DNA from: Kangiella taiwanensis
GTDB taxonomy: Bacteria; Pseudomonadota; Gammaproteobacteria; Enterobacterales; Kangiellaceae
DNA: 64,000 nt
NCBI RefSeq assembly: GCF_020005165.1
Contig: NZ_JAHCLT010000003.1
Span: 310,001 to 374,000, forward strand
Direction: 5' to 3'
A program made the position numbers and the translations under genes. Under the pieces are notes generated by a model. The model was not told where the DNA came from. It made no database searches and worked only from the letters and a program-made list of their open reading frames with translations. Below, piece by piece: positions 25,494 through 35,249 of the stretch (within the stretch, counting starts at the first letter, position 1; each line of letters starts with the position of its first letter).

Positions 25494-25569
25494 TGGTGGG
25501 TTGCACAGGAATCGAACCTGTGACCACCTGATTAAAAGTCAGATGCTCTACCGACTGAGCTAGCAACCC
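25494..25569 (-). tRNA. tRNA-Lys (anticodon TTT), copy 2
   Basis: Identical in sequence to the copy at 25236-25311, with encoded CCA. The shared 3' flank shows a tandem duplication with a period of about 258 bases. The 5' flanks differ. Confidence 0.97.
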
Positions 25570-25692
25570 ATTGATTTGGCTATCTTTCTAGCCAAGCTCA
25601 CCGTTTCTGGTGAGACGCGTATAATACTGTTTTTTACAAAAAATACAACCTTTATACGCGATTTTTTAAGCTTTTTATTGCTTTCGATATGC

Positions 25693-25893
25693 CTATTCAG
25701 CTTCTTCTATCCAAGCCGCTTGAATGGCTTCTAGGATACGTTCGCCGCTGCGCTTGGGATCATCATCAAACTCTTCCAAAGCAATCACTTTATCCCGTAA
25801 ATCCATAAAATTGATTCTCGTGGGATCTTGCTCTGGGTATTTTTCATAAAGCTCAATGGCTATGTCTAAACTATCTGTCCACTTTAGGCCCAT
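25693..25893 (-). CDS. iscX: Fe-S cluster assembly adaptor IscX
   Basis: A 66-residue acidic protein that binds IscS and iron and modulates cluster assembly. It starts MGLKWTDSLDIAIELYE, with the family motif DPTRINFMDLRDKVIAL and the C-terminal AIQAAWIEEAE. It is the last gene of the isc operon, 22 bases after fdx, as in E. coli. Confidence 0.93.
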   Translation of the reverse strand: MGLKWTDSLDIAIELYEKYPEQDPTRINFMDLRDKVIALEEFDDDPKRSGERILEAIQAAWIEEAE

Positions 25894-25915
25894 AATGAAC
25901 TCCTAGCGAATGCGC

Positions 25916-26254
25916 CTAGTGGCGCTCTGAAACCTGGTTGATCGTGTACTTAGGGATTTCTACCACTAAGTCATCATCTTCGACTATCGCCTGGCAGCTT
26001 AAGCGAGATTCTGGCTCTAAGCCCCATGCTTTATCTAGCATATCATCTTCTAGCTCATCGCTCTCTTCTAGCGAGTCAAACCCTTCTCGAACCACTACGT
26101 GACAGGTTGTGCAAGCACAAGACATTTCACACGCATGCTCGATAAAAATTTTATTGTCGAGTGCAACATCAAGCACTGACTGCCCTTTCTCGGCTTCAAC
26201 TTCAGCGCCCTCAGGACATAACTCTTCGTGAGGTAAAAAGATCACTTTTGGCAT
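25916..26254 (-). CDS. fdx: ISC-type [2Fe-2S] ferredoxin
   Basis: Electron donor for Fe-S cluster assembly. It has 112 residues with cluster ligands Cys42, Cys48, Cys51 and Cys87 in HACEMSCACTTCHVVV and SRLSCQA, and the extra Cys46 typical of Isc ferredoxins. The acidic patch SLEESDELEDDMLDKAWGL is the usual IscS-docking region. It lies nine bases downstream of hscA in the isc operon. Confidence 0.96.
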   Translation of the reverse strand: MPKVIFLPHEELCPEGAEVEAEKGQSVLDVALDNKIFIEHACEMSCACTTCHVVVREGFDSLEESDELEDDMLDKAWGLEPESRLSCQAIVEDDDLVVEIPKYTINQVSERH

Positions 26255-26263
26255 GTATTTACC

Positions 26264-28120
26264 CTATATTTCGTCTACTTCATGGCCCACAAGAGCCTTG
26301 GCAATGCTAGCATCCATACGTCGGCTAGCAAACTCATTAGAATTCTTCTCTACAATCTCAATCGCCTTTTCTATGGCTTCAACACTATCACCCTGAGAGG
26401 TTTGGTTGAGTTGCTCCAATGACGACTGAATTGCTGCATATTCTTGCTCGGTGAGCAGTTCTTTACCATTTTCATTGAGCGCAGCTGTGACAGCTTCTAT
26501 CACGCGCGCCGCTTCAACCTTCTGCTCACGCAACATACGCGCTTCCATATCGCCTTCTGCGTGGCTGAATGAACTTTGCAGCATGTTCGTGATTTGATCG
26601 TCACTCAAGCCATAAGAAGGCTTTACGGTAATGTCTGCTTTGACACCGCTAGTCGTTTCTTCTGCTAACACTTGGAGTAAACCATCAGCATCAACCTGAT
26701 AGGTCACTTTAATTCTGGCCGCGCCAGCAACCATCGGCGGAATACCACGAAGTTCAAAGCGGGCTAACGAACGACAGTCTTCGACTAGCTCACGCTCACC
26801 TTGAACCACATGAATCGCCATTGCGGTTTGACCGTCTTTAAAGGTGGTAAACTCTTGCGCTTTGGCAATCGGAATTGGCGTGTTTCTTGGGATGATTTTT
26901 TCAGCAAGTCCACCCATGGTTTCAACACCAAGCGATAATGGAATCACGTCCAACAACAACATGTCATCATCAGACTTATTGCCGATTAGGACGTTTGCTT
27001 GAATGGCAGCACCAATAGCGACTACTTTATCAGGATCTATATCGGTTAGTGGTGGTACTTTAAAATGCTTCTCAACTTTTTCGCGAACTAGCGGTACACG
27101 GGTAGAACCACCGACCATGACGACTTTATCGACCTCATCAACTTTAACGCCAGCGTCCTTCAATGTACGACGGCATGAAAGCAAGGTTTTATCAACGATG
27201 GGTGCAATAATTTCCTCTACTTGGTCACGGCTCATCTGGCCGTTCCACTCTAGGAAATTCACTTCGACAGTATCAGTGTCCGTTAACGCTTCTTTGATAT
27301 CACGAGCTTTGATCATTGCTAGTTGATGAGCTCTACGATCACCACTATCGACATTCGCTTGTTCAACCAAGTATTGCGCAATGGCGCGGTCAAAATCATC
27401 ACCGCCAAGGGCACTGTCGCCACCAGTCGCTAAAACTTCAAACACGCCTTTCTGTAGGCGTAATATAGAAATATCAAAAGTACCGCCACCTAAATCATAG
27501 ATAGCATGAATACCTTCACTGCCAGTATCAAGCCCATAAGCGACAGCAGCGGCTGTTGGCTCGTTAAGCAAGCGCAATACTTTTAATCCGGCTAACTGTG
27601 CTGCATCTTTAGTGGCCTGGCGTTGAGCTTCATCAAAATAAGCAGGTACAGTAATCACTATGCCGCCAAGTTCTCCGCCCAACGTTTCTTCAGCGCGATC
27701 TGCAAGGACTCGTAAGATATCACTCGATACTTCAACAGGATTTTTCTCGATACCATTCTCAAGGACAACGCCTGGCATACCGGTATCAGATTCGACTAAT
27801 TGATTCGCACTGAACTCTTTAATCTTGTCCATATCAGCTAAGCCACGCCCCATGAGACGTTTAATCGAGCTGATGACATTACCAGGCTCAATAGATTGCT
27901 GTTGTTTCGCTTTGTGGCCAACTTCAATCGTTTCACTATCGACGTAATGAACCACGGAAGGTACCGTATGCTTGCCATCCGCATCAGCTAGTGTTTCGGC
28001 TTTTCCACTTCTCACAGTCGCGATTAATGAGTTGGTGGTTCCAAGGTCAATTCCTGCCGCTAACTTGTGTTTGTGCGGCTCTGTACTTTGCCCTGGTTCT
28101 GAAATTTGCAGTAATGCCAT
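26264..28120 (-). CDS. hscA: Fe-S assembly Hsp70 chaperone HscA
   Basis: Specialised DnaK-type ATPase that, with HscB, releases clusters from IscU by binding its LPPVK motif. Its 618 residues match E. coli HscA. The ATPase domain has [17 protein letters not shown], the [12 protein letters not shown] phosphate loop and [14 protein letters not shown]. The substrate-binding domain and lid follow. It lies nine bases after hscB in the operon. No anomalies are seen. Confidence 0.97.
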   Translation of the reverse strand: MALLQISEPGQSTEPHKHKLAAGIDLGTTNSLIATVRSGKAETLADADGKHTVPSVVHYVDSETIEVGHKAKQQQSIEPGNVISSIKRLMGRGLADMDKIKEFSANQLVESDTGMPGVVLENGIEKNPVEVSSDILRVLADRAEETLGGELGGIVITVPAYFDEAQRQATKDAAQLAGLKVLRLLNEPTAAAVAYGLDTGSEGIHAIYDLGGGTFDISILRLQKGVFEVLATGGDSALGGDDFDRAIAQYLVEQANVDSGDRRAHQLAMIKARDIKEALTDTDTVEVNFLEWNGQMSRDQVEEIIAPIVDKTLLSCRRTLKDAGVKVDEVDKVVMVGGSTRVPLVREKVEKHFKVPPLTDIDPDKVVAIGAAIQANVLIGNKSDDDMLLLDVIPLSLGVETMGGLAEKIIPRNTPIPIAKAQEFTTFKDGQTAMAIHVVQGERELVEDCRSLARFELRGIPPMVAGAARIKVTYQVDADGLLQVLAEETTSGVKADITVKPSYGLSDDQITNMLQSSFSHAEGDMEARMLREQKVEAARVIEAVTAALNENGKELLTEQEYAAIQSSLEQLNQTSQGDSVEAIEKAIEIVEKNSNEFASRRMDASIAKALVGHEVDEI

Positions 28121-28129
28121 AATATGTAC

Positions 28130-28663
28130 TTAATCTAAAATTTTGTCTTCTGCGAGTTCAATGTCGTGTAACGTTTTATGCAAAAACTGTAACTTATAAA
28201 TCGATACTTTTAATGCTTCAAGATCCCAGTCATCTTGTTTAAAAAGCTCTCCTAAAGCAGTTTCTTGTTCTTCTGCCATCATTTCAATTTTATCAGCAAA
28301 ATCCATCAAAGCTGATGCATCTTTTTGCTGAGTTAAATTATCTAACTCTTCACGCAGTTCTAACTGCTGCATTAAAAATTCAGGATCGTTGACTGTATGG
28401 TCTTTAGTGGTATCGATATCTTTTTCGATCTGCAACAAATACTGTGCGCGCTTTACTGGGTGCTTCAACACAGCGAATGCATCATTTAATCGAGTGGTTT
28501 TCTGCATTGCCAACATTTGCTGCTGACTACCACCTTGGGCATGACGATCGGGGTGAGCCGATTGCAACAAACGCTTTAGCTTGCTCGATAAATCTTTTTG
28601 ATCGACGAAAAAATTCGGCTCAAGGCCGAATAATTCAAAATAATTTCGCTGCGCATTTGCCAT
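28130..28663 (-). CDS. hscB: Fe-S assembly J-domain co-chaperone HscB
   Basis: J-protein that delivers IscU to HscA and stimulates its ATPase. It has 177 residues. The N-terminal J domain has the HPD motif at residues 37-39 (QSAHPDRHAQG), followed by the three-helix IscU-binding domain (LMQQLELREELDN). Its start lies 172 bases after the iscA stop, a wide gap for this operon, filled by a structured element. Confidence 0.95.
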   Translation of the reverse strand: MANAQRNYFELFGLEPNFFVDQKDLSSKLKRLLQSAHPDRHAQGGSQQQMLAMQKTTRLNDAFAVLKHPVKRAQYLLQIEKDIDTTKDHTVNDPEFLMQQLELREELDNLTQQKDASALMDFADKIEMMAEEQETALGELFKQDDWDLEALKVSIYKLQFLHKTLHDIELAEDKILD

Positions 28664-28724
28664 AGTAGGAATTCTTTAGGAAAAGTTATTTATCGATTCA
28701 GTTTGCTCGGTAACGAGTTAGAAT

Positions 28725-28824
28725 AAATTTTTTAGGACGAGGCAAATCTAAATTAAAGTGAGGGAGTTTACACCCAGTAAATGACTAAACTTTAATTTAG
28801 ATTTAACAAAGTCATAAAGAATTT
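28725..28824. other. Nested-stem structured element, copy 1
   Basis: Outer arms 28725-28738 and 28811-28824 (12 Watson-Crick pairs of 14) enclose GAGGC on the left and AACAAA on the right. Inside is a perfect 16-bp stem (28744-28759 and 28789-28804). Its loop holds GAGGGAG, a small TTTAC/GTAAA hairpin and TGACTA. The architecture and bulge sequences recur at 41896-41996 with different stem sequences. It lies between iscA and hscB within the isc operon. Confidence 0.7.
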
Positions 28825-28835
28825 AGGCAGCTCGT

Positions 28836-29159
28836 TTAGACGGTGAATGACTCACCACACCCACACTCGCCTTTTACGTTAGGATTCACGAATTCAAAAC
28901 CTTCGTTCAACCCTTCTTTCACAAACTCAAGGTGAGTGCCTTCAAGGTACAGCTTGCTTTTTGGATCGATAATGATTTTAACGCCTTTATCTTCGTACAC
29001 AATGTCTTCATCGTTTAGCTCGTCGACAAACTCTAGAACGTAAGCCAACCCAGAACAACCTGTGGTAGTGACGCCTAGTCGCACGCCTAAACCTTTGCCA
29101 CGGTTTTCGAGAAATGACTTTACTCGCTCTGCTGCTGCGTCTGATAAAGTGATCGCCAT
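28836..29159 (-). CDS. iscA: A-type Fe-S carrier IscA
   Basis: Iron or Fe-S carrier that passes clusters to apo-proteins. It has 107 residues with the three conserved ligands Cys35 ([14 protein letters not shown]), Cys99 and Cys101 (GECGCGESF). It is fourth in the isc operon, 38 bases after iscU. Confidence 0.97.
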   Translation of the reverse strand: MAITLSDAAAERVKSFLENRGKGLGVRLGVTTTGCSGLAYVLEFVDELNDEDIVYEDKGVKIIIDPKSKLYLEGTHLEFVKEGLNEGFEFVNPNVKGECGCGESFTV

Positions 29160-29197
29160 AAACTAACCTGTACCTATTTCGCTATTACTTGATAGTG

Positions 29198-29581
29198 TTA
29201 CTTTTGACTTCTATCTTTAAAGTCTTTTACTGCAGCTTTAATTGCATCTTCTGCAAGAACTGAACAGTGAATTTTCACTGGCGGTAACGCTAGCTCTTCA
29301 GCGATATCAGTATTCTTAATCGCTTGCGCTTCATCAACTGTTTTGCCTTTAACCCACTCTGTTACTAGCGAGCTCGATGCAATTGCTGAACCACAGCCAT
29401 AGGTTTTGAACTTGGCGTCTTCGATAACGCCTTGCTCATTCACTTTAATCTGTAGTTTCATGACGTCACCACAAGCTGGAGCGCCTACCATGCCAGTACC
29501 TACAGTTGTATCATCTTTTTCGAACGAACCAACGTTACGTGGGTTCTCATAATGATCAATAACTTTTTCACTATATGCCAT
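29198..29581 (-). CDS. iscU: Fe-S cluster scaffold IscU
   Basis: Scaffold on which the 2Fe-2S cluster is built from IscS sulfur and iron. It has 127 residues with ligands Cys37 (GAPACGDVMKL), Cys63 (TYGCGSAIASS) and Cys106, the conserved Asp39, and the HscA recognition motif LPPVK at 99-103. It lies 20 bases after iscS. Confidence 0.98.
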   Translation of the reverse strand: MAYSEKVIDHYENPRNVGSFEKDDTTVGTGMVGAPACGDVMKLQIKVNEQGVIEDAKFKTYGCGSAIASSSLVTEWVKGKTVDEAQAIKNTDIAEELALPPVKIHCSVLAEDAIKAAVKDFKDRSQK

Positions 29582-29601
29582 AATAATCTCTCCCGCTTAA
29601 A

Positions 29602-30816
29602 TTAGTGCGCCTGCCATTCAACTTTAGACAGGTCGATACCTTCTTTGTACATATCCCATAAAGGTGATAGTTCGCGTAAACGACCAATACCTTCACGAAC
29701 TTTTTCGATCGTGTAGTCGACTTCTTCTTCTGTCGTGAAGCGACCAATGCTGAAACGAATTGAGCTGTGCGCTAATTCGTCATCACGACCTAAAGCACGT
29801 AATACGTACGAAGGCTCAAGACTCGCTGATGTACATGCTGAGCCTGAGGACACTGCTAGGTCTTTCAGTGCCATGATGAGTGATTCACCTTCAACAAAGT
29901 TGAAGCTGATGTTGATAATTCCCGCGACACGCTGTTCTTCATGACCGTTAAGATACACTTCTTCCATATCATTAACGCCAGACCATAAACGCTCACGTAA
30001 ACCAATAATACGCTCGTTATCTTTAGCCATGTCTTCTTTGGCGATACGCGCTGCTTCGCCCATGCCAACAATTTGGTGCGTTGGTAAAGTACCTGAACGC
30101 ATACCACGCTCGTGACCACCGCCGTGCATTTGCGCTTCTAGGCGAACACGAGGTTTACGACGAACATATAATACGCCAACACCTTTAGGGCCATACATTT
30201 TGTGGCCAGAGATAGACAATAAGTCAACTTTCGTGTTTTGCACGTCGATAGGTAACTTGCCCGCGCTTTGCGCTGCATCGACATGGAAAATGATTTTACG
30301 TTCACGGCATAACTCGCCAATCGCATCGATGTCTTGAACCACACCCGTTTCGTTATTGACGTGCATGATGCTGACAACAATGGTGTCATCACGCAATGCA
30401 TTCTTGAATTCTTCTAAGTCAACAAGGCCATCGTCTTTAACATCTAAGTAAGTCACTTCGTAACCTTCGCGCTCTAACTGACGAGTCGTGTCAAGCACGG
30501 CTTTATGCTCAGTTTTAACAGTAATGATGTGTTTACCTTTTTTGCCGTAAAAGTGCGCTGCACCCTTAATCGCCAAGTTATCTGATTCAGTTGCACCAGA
30601 AGTCCACACAATTTCGCGTGGATCGGCGTTGATTAGATCCGCCACATGCTGTCTCGCTTCATCAACAGCCTCCTCCGCTTCCCAGCCAAATTTGTGGGAA
30701 CGTGACGCAGGGTTACCGTAGATGCCATCAACACTCATGTATTGAACCATCTTCTCGGCAACACGCGGGTCTACCGGCGTGGTTGCTGCATAATCAAGAT
30801 AGATGGGTAACTTCAT
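29602..30816 (-). CDS. iscS: Cysteine desulfurase IscS
   Basis: PLP enzyme that removes sulfur from cysteine and passes it as persulfide to IscU, thiouridine pathways and others. At 404 residues it has the same length as E. coli IscS. It shows [13 protein letters not shown] at the N-terminus, the PLP Lys in [14 protein letters not shown], and the persulfide Cys in [17 protein letters not shown]. It lies 35 bases downstream of iscR. Confidence 0.98.
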   Translation of the reverse strand: MKLPIYLDYAATTPVDPRVAEKMVQYMSVDGIYGNPASRSHKFGWEAEEAVDEARQHVADLINADPREIVWTSGATESDNLAIKGAAHFYGKKGKHIITVKTEHKAVLDTTRQLEREGYEVTYLDVKDDGLVDLEEFKNALRDDTIVVSIMHVNNETGVVQDIDAIGELCRERKIIFHVDAAQSAGKLPIDVQNTKVDLLSISGHKMYGPKGVGVLYVRRKPRVRLEAQMHGGGHERGMRSGTLPTHQIVGMGEAARIAKEDMAKDNERIIGLRERLWSGVNDMEEVYLNGHEEQRVAGIINISFNFVEGESLIMALKDLAVSSGSACTSASLEPSYVLRALGRDDELAHSSIRFSIGRFTTEEEVDYTIEKVREGIGRLRELSPLWDMYKEGIDLSKVEWQAH

Positions 30817-30851
30817 TCTCTTCTCCGCTAAATATCAAGCACAATTCAAAA

Positions 30852-31319
30852 TCAACCAAAAGCAATGACGTCTTCTTCGCGAAAACGTACATTTTGGCGT
30901 TCAGCCACCTGCTGAACAAAATCTCGTTGGATAACGTGATCTAACGTTATGCCACTCAAAAACTGATAAATCTGGTCGCTTAATTCAGACCATAACTGAT
31001 GCGATAAACAGACATCGCCACCTTGGCAATCACCTTTTCCATTACAGCGCGTAGCAGTAATGGGTTCGTTTACCGCTAAAACAACCTCTGCAATACTAAT
31101 TTGCGTTGCGGGGCGCTTTAGTTCGTAACCACCACCTGGCCCACGAACACTATCGACCAAATTGGCCTTCCGCAGTCGTGCAAAAAGTTGCTCAAGATAG
31201 GACAACGAAATATGTTGTCTTCCAGAGACTTCTGCCAGTGTTATCGGGCCCTTGCCTGTGTGCAATGCTAAATCCAGCATCGCTGTTACAGCATATCGAC
31301 CCTTGGTGCTTAACTTCAT
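30852..31319 (-). CDS. iscR: Fe-S-sensing Rrf2 regulator IscR
   Basis: [2Fe-2S]-binding repressor of its own operon. Its 155 residues comprise an N-terminal winged helix (MKLSTKGRYAVTAMLDLA) with dimer helix, and cluster ligands Cys92, Cys98 and Cys104 with His107 in RCNGKGDCQGGDVCLSH. It is the first gene of the isc operon. A type-1 IscR site lies 35 bases upstream, so autoregulation is expected. Confidence 0.97.
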   Translation of the reverse strand: MKLSTKGRYAVTAMLDLALHTGKGPITLAEVSGRQHISLSYLEQLFARLRKANLVDSVRGPGGGYELKRPATQISIAEVVLAVNEPITATRCNGKGDCQGGDVCLSHQLWSELSDQIYQFLSGITLDHVIQRDFVQQVAERQNVRFREEDVIAFG

Positions 31320-31353
31320 ATCAGTACCTTTACTTCGATAGCTTTATGATCTC

Positions 31354-31378
31354 ATACCCGACTATTTTAGTCAACTTT
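31354..31378 (-). promoter_or_regulatory. Type-1 IscR binding site
   Basis: On the minus strand it reads AAAGTTGACTAAAATAGTC followed by GGGTAT, a close fit to the E. coli type-1 IscR consensus (ATA..YGACTRWWWYAGTCRR.TAT). It is placed in the iscR promoter. A further GACTAAAGTTGACT half-site overlaps it upstream. Confidence 0.8.
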
Positions 31379-31588
31379 AGTCAGGTCTGAGCAAGCAATA
31401 CAAAGCATTAATTAAAGCATTGAAAAATATAGAAATATCGACAAAATGATAAGATAAGCTAATGATAACCATCAGTTGCATAAGTATAAATACCGAGTAT
31501 TTTGCTCAACTAAATGCAACTGATTCTCATTAATGTAAAATCAATAACTTAAAGATGTTGTAACTAGTATATTGGGTGAAAAGTTTGC

Positions 31589-32407
31589 CTAATTGTCCGA
31601 TGAACGGTTTGTGGGTGAATCAGCCCCCTTACTTGAGGCTGTACTAGTGCTGTCTTCATCATAAACCCCGTCAGGATCTTTAAGATCAAAACGTGTCAAT
31701 TCATCACAGTCAACATCCGGAAGGTCGAGCTCAGCACAATCAATGCCTTGCTTTTTCAATGCACAAGCAATCAATTCCATTTGCTTTTCAAGAGCTCGCG
31801 AATGTTCATGAAGGCTTCGAATAGCCTGTGAGATAGGATCTTGCTGCTGGGTACTGATACCGTAGGCTTCGAATACGGTTTGCTCTGTATCTTTCTGACG
31901 CGACACCTGACGGGCAGGAATACCGATCATGGTGGTATCTTCCGGAACATCCTTAACCACCACAGCATTAGAACCCACTCGAGCGCCTCGCTCTAGAGTG
32001 ATAGGGCCAAGCACTTTCGCTCCCGCTCCAATGACGACGTCATTTTTTAATGTCGGGTGTCTCTTACCCTCTTTCCAGCTGGTGCCGCCAAGGGTAACAC
32101 CATGGTACAAAGTACAGTCGTCCCCAATTTCCGCAGTTTCACCAATCACCACACCCATGCCATGGTCAATAAAAAATCGGCGACCAATTTTAGCGGCTGG
32201 ATGAATTTCAATGCCGGTGAACCAGCGTGCTAACGTGGATAAAGTTCGAGCTAACCACTTCCAGTTCGCATTCCATAACTTATGGGCAGCGCGGTGCATC
32301 CAAATCGCATGCAAACCTGGATAGTTGGTCAGCACTTCAAAGTTATTGCGCGCCGCAGGATCGCGGTGATACACGCTTTTAATGTCTTCTTTGATTCGAG
32401 AAAACAT
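31589..32407 (-). CDS. cysE: Serine O-acetyltransferase
   Basis: Acetylates serine with acetyl-CoA, the entry to cysteine synthesis. I use the ATG at 32407 (272 residues), which follows GAGGAG by four bases; an upstream frame start would overlap trmJ. The N-terminal helical part is followed by a left-handed hexapeptide-repeat domain ([24 protein letters not shown], then [20 protein letters not shown]) with the catalytic Asp/His pair. The C-terminal tail after 210 is long, acidic and Ser-rich. It lies one base after the trmJ stop and close to iscR, as in other gammaproteobacteria, which links cysteine supply to Fe-S assembly. Confidence 0.94.
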   Translation of the reverse strand: MFSRIKEDIKSVYHRDPAARNNFEVLTNYPGLHAIWMHRAAHKLWNANWKWLARTLSTLARWFTGIEIHPAAKIGRRFFIDHGMGVVIGETAEIGDDCTLYHGVTLGGTSWKEGKRHPTLKNDVVIGAGAKVLGPITLERGARVGSNAVVVKDVPEDTTMIGIPARQVSRQKDTEQTVFEAYGISTQQQDPISQAIRSLHEHSRALEKQMELIACALKKQGIDCAELDLPDVDCDELTRFDLKDPDGVYDEDSTSTASSKGADSPTNRSSDN

Positions 32408-32408
32408 T

Positions 32409-33227
32409 CTACTCCTCGCCACTCTGTTGATTGTTATGCTGAATCTTTGACTGATATTTGATGTGTTTATTCATCGATGCCAAAAAGCCGCGCATGATAT
32501 TTACTTCAGCCTCAGTTAGCTGTGCTTTTGCAAAGAGTCTGTGCAACCTTGCTGGAAGCAGTTTAGGCTCTTCAGGATCGAAAAAGCCCGTTTCCGTCAT
32601 CACAGCTTCGAAATGCTTGTACAATCCCTCTGTTTCCTTGACCGTCGCCTTGCGCTCGCTGCCAACCTCTTCGTCGATTGACGCTGACTGTAACGAATTA
32701 CCCAGCTCTAAAGCTAATAACCGACATTCATAACATATAACCTGAACCGCTGCCGCTAGGTTGAGCGACATATATTCTGGGTTTGCAGGGATATTGACAT
32801 GATAATGGCATAATTGCAGCTCTTCGTTCAGCAGGCCGGTACTTTCACGACCAAAAACTATCGCCATAGGTAACGCAGTCGCTTCTTTTTGTAGAATCGC
32901 TTTGATTTCACGAGGCTCAACCATCGGCCAAGGCAAAGCGCGATTACGGGAGCTGGTTCCAATCACCAAACGGCAATCTTTGACTCCTTCTTCAAGTGAC
33001 TCAACCACTTCTGCGGTTTCTAAAATATCTGTAGCGCCAGATGAACGGGCTGTCGCTTCATCAGATGGAAAATCTTTGGGTGTAACTAGGACTAAATGCT
33101 TGAGGCCCATGGTTTTCATGGCCCGAGCTGCAGCGCCAATATTGCCGGGGTGGCTGGTTTGGCATAATACGATCTTAATCTGCGCCAGAAGATCGTTATT
33201 GGATTGCGGTTGAATTAGTTCTGCCAT
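32409..33227 (-). CDS. trmJ: tRNA (Cm32/Um32) methyltransferase TrmJ
   Basis: SPOUT-class enzyme that 2'-O-methylates position 32 of certain tRNAs. It has 272 residues. The N-terminal SPOUT domain has [36 protein letters not shown] and the knot motif [22 protein letters not shown]. The C-terminal helical domain is complete. It is divergent from suhB, as in E. coli, and translationally close to cysE. Confidence 0.95.
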   Translation of the reverse strand: MAELIQPQSNNDLLAQIKIVLCQTSHPGNIGAAARAMKTMGLKHLVLVTPKDFPSDEATARSSGATDILETAEVVESLEEGVKDCRLVIGTSSRNRALPWPMVEPREIKAILQKEATALPMAIVFGRESTGLLNEELQLCHYHVNIPANPEYMSLNLAAAVQVICYECRLLALELGNSLQSASIDEEVGSERKATVKETEGLYKHFEAVMTETGFFDPEEPKLLPARLHRLFAKAQLTEAEVNIMRGFLASMNKHIKYQSKIQHNNQQSGEE

Positions 33228-33471
33228 TCACATGAAAAAGTCGATAATTTACAAGAACGTATAGTATCAGAGGCTCAGCCATAACCCCACAATTAATTCT
33301 TCCGTTAATAGCGCCATGGTAGGCCAAAATCAAGAAAATGCTATTGAGGACTTCTTAATATCAATAACTTTTGCTATTATTCGCACCGTTTAGCGCTATT
33401 GCGCTCATTATTTGTCCAATATGGACTCTGTTCTGACAAGAACTGTTCTTTGACTTTGGTGGTTTATCAAT

Positions 33472-34248
33472 ATGAATGCGTACAAAAACATTGCCGTGCG
33501 TGCGGCAGAACGTGCTGGAAATTTTGTGGCGAAAGCGTTTGCCAATCGTGACCGTATCATTGCACAAAGCAAAGGTCCTAACGACTTTGTGAGCAATATC
33601 GACAAGCAAGCCGAAGAAATCATTATTGATGCCATCAAACACAGCTACCCTGACCATGCTATTCTTGCTGAAGAAAGCGGTCACCAAGGCGACAGCGACA
33701 CGGTTTGGGTCATCGACCCTATCGACGGTACCACAAACTTCCTTCAAGGCATCCCTCATTTTGCGATATCAATTGCAGTTAAGCAGAAAGGCAAAACCCT
33801 AGCGGCTGTTATTTATGATCCGATCAAAGACGAGATGTTTACTGCCAGTAATGGTGGCGGTGCTCAGTTAAACAACACTCGTATTCGCGTCAGCGAGAAG
33901 AAAAAGCTGGATAACGCTTTATTGGCGACAGGCTTCCCTTTCCGTGGACATCAAAACCTCGAAGATTACCTGCGCTACTTTGAGACTATTTTCCCTCTAT
34001 GTGTCGACATGCGTCGCGCTGGAGCTGCATCGCTAGACCTCGCTTATGTTGCTGCTGGTCGTTTAGATGGCTTCTGGGAATTTGGCCTAAGCGAGTGGGA
34101 TACCGCTGCTGGAATCTTGATTATTAAAGAAGCCGGTGGTTTTGTTGGTGATGTAAAAGGTAACCCTTACCAAGAAAAGTCCAAAAGTATCCTTGCCGCA
34201 ACGCCAGGGGTCTTCAAGCATTTCATGAAGAATGTAAAAGACCTTTAA
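33472..34248 (+). CDS. suhB: Inositol-1-monophosphatase family protein SuhB
   Basis: Mg2+-dependent phosphatase that in E. coli also acts in rRNA transcription antitermination. It has 258 residues with metal-site motifs LAEESGHQGD, WVIDPIDGTTNFLQG and LSEWDTAAGILIIKEAGG. It is divergent from trmJ, the usual arrangement. The 244-base gap before it shows no other gene. It is a likely single-gene unit. Confidence 0.95.
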   Translation: MNAYKNIAVRAAERAGNFVAKAFANRDRIIAQSKGPNDFVSNIDKQAEEIIIDAIKHSYPDHAILAEESGHQGDSDTVWVIDPIDGTTNFLQGIPHFAISIAVKQKGKTLAAVIYDPIKDEMFTASNGGGAQLNNTRIRVSEKKKLDNALLATGFPFRGHQNLEDYLRYFETIFPLCVDMRRAGAASLDLAYVAAGRLDGFWEFGLSEWDTAAGILIIKEAGGFVGDVKGNPYQEKSKSILAATPGVFKHFMKNVKDL

Positions 34249-34374
34249 ATCAGACAACTTATCACCATATAAGTAGCCTAAGATTTGAAATAGACAGACC
34301 AAAGATTGTACAATTGGTCTGTCCTCTGACCATTTCACAGTAAGTAACATTCAAAACAAGTAGGTTTTAGAATT

Positions 34375-35184
34375 ATGTCTACCCAAAATCACAACGCTCT
34401 ATTTGAAGCATTGTGGAACGATTATTTAGCAATTACACCTGATGCAGACGCCATTCATGAAGAATTCAAAGCATTGGGTGATGACATCATCATCAATGAT
34501 CATATCGCCCTTCGTACCTTTAACGAAGGTGCAATTAACCTTGAGAATATTGGTAGCCACTTAGAGCAGTTTGGCTATAAAGCTGCGGGTGAGTACCACT
34601 TCGAGGAAAAGAAACTCTACGCCAAACACTTCCAACATGAGTCAGACGAAGATGCACCAAAAATCTTTGTCAGTGAATTGTTGCTTGAAGAGTTCTCAGC
34701 AGAGCTTCAAATGTTCTGCCGTGGCTTAATTGCTGAAGCCAACTGGAACATTCGCAAAGACGGCCTAACCCTCCCTTCTCGTCCATGGGGTAAGATTACT
34801 CGTGAAGCTTATGAGCGTTTGCTTGAAGAAAGTGAGTATGCTGCATGGCTAGCCGCATTTGGTTTACGAGCAAACCACTTTACTGTGTCAGTGAACAAGC
34901 TGCGTGGTATGGAAAGTCTCGAAGCTGTCAATCAATTCCTAAAAGATAAAGGTTTTGAACTGAATACGAGCGGTGGCGAAATCAAAGGAAACGAAAACGT
35001 TTGCTTAAAACAAAGCTCAACCATGGCTAACATCGTCGACTGGGAGTTTAACGGTGGCAAACACCCTATCCGCTCATGTTTCTACGAGTTTGCCGAGCGC
35101 TTCCCGATGGAGAATGGCGAGCTATATCAAGGTTTTGTTGCGGCCAGCGCCGACAAAATCTTCGAATCTACTAACGCCGCTTAG
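34375..35184 (+). CDS. DUF1338 protein, 2-oxoadipate dioxygenase/decarboxylase-like
   Basis: A 269-residue protein of the DUF1338 family. Characterised larger members (HglS/YdcJ type, about 460 residues) are Fe(II) enzymes that turn 2-oxoadipate into D-2-hydroxyglutarate in lysine catabolism. The expected metal ligands are visible: His43 in NDHIALRTF, His168 in LRANHFTVSV and Glu238 in CFYEFAERFP. It is much shorter than HglS, so the substrate may differ. The neighbours suhB and etfA give no direct pathway link, though the window is rich in amino acid catabolism. The family call is firm; the substrate is inferred. Confidence 0.82.
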   Translation: MSTQNHNALFEALWNDYLAITPDADAIHEEFKALGDDIIINDHIALRTFNEGAINLENIGSHLEQFGYKAAGEYHFEEKKLYAKHFQHESDEDAPKIFVSELLLEEFSAELQMFCRGLIAEANWNIRKDGLTLPSRPWGKITREAYERLLEESEYAAWLAAFGLRANHFTVSVNKLRGMESLEAVNQFLKDKGFELNTSGGEIKGNENVCLKQSSTMANIVDWEFNGGKHPIRSCFYEFAERFPMENGELYQGFVAASADKIFESTNAA

Positions 35185-35201
35185 GCAAGGTTTATAAGCA
35201 T

Positions 35202-35229
35202 AAAAAAACCGCCAAACGGCGGTTTTTTT
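35202..35229. terminator. Bidirectional terminator
   Basis: AAACCGCC, AAAC, GGCGGTTT with A/T tracts, between the DUF1338 gene and the convergent etfA. Confidence 0.88.
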
Positions 35230-35249
35230 ATGTCTAATATTTAAAACAG

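Noticed and set aside
33361-33759. Minus-strand frames opposite suhB
   Set aside because: They overlap the well-supported suhB coding sequence and its promoter and show no family resemblance.
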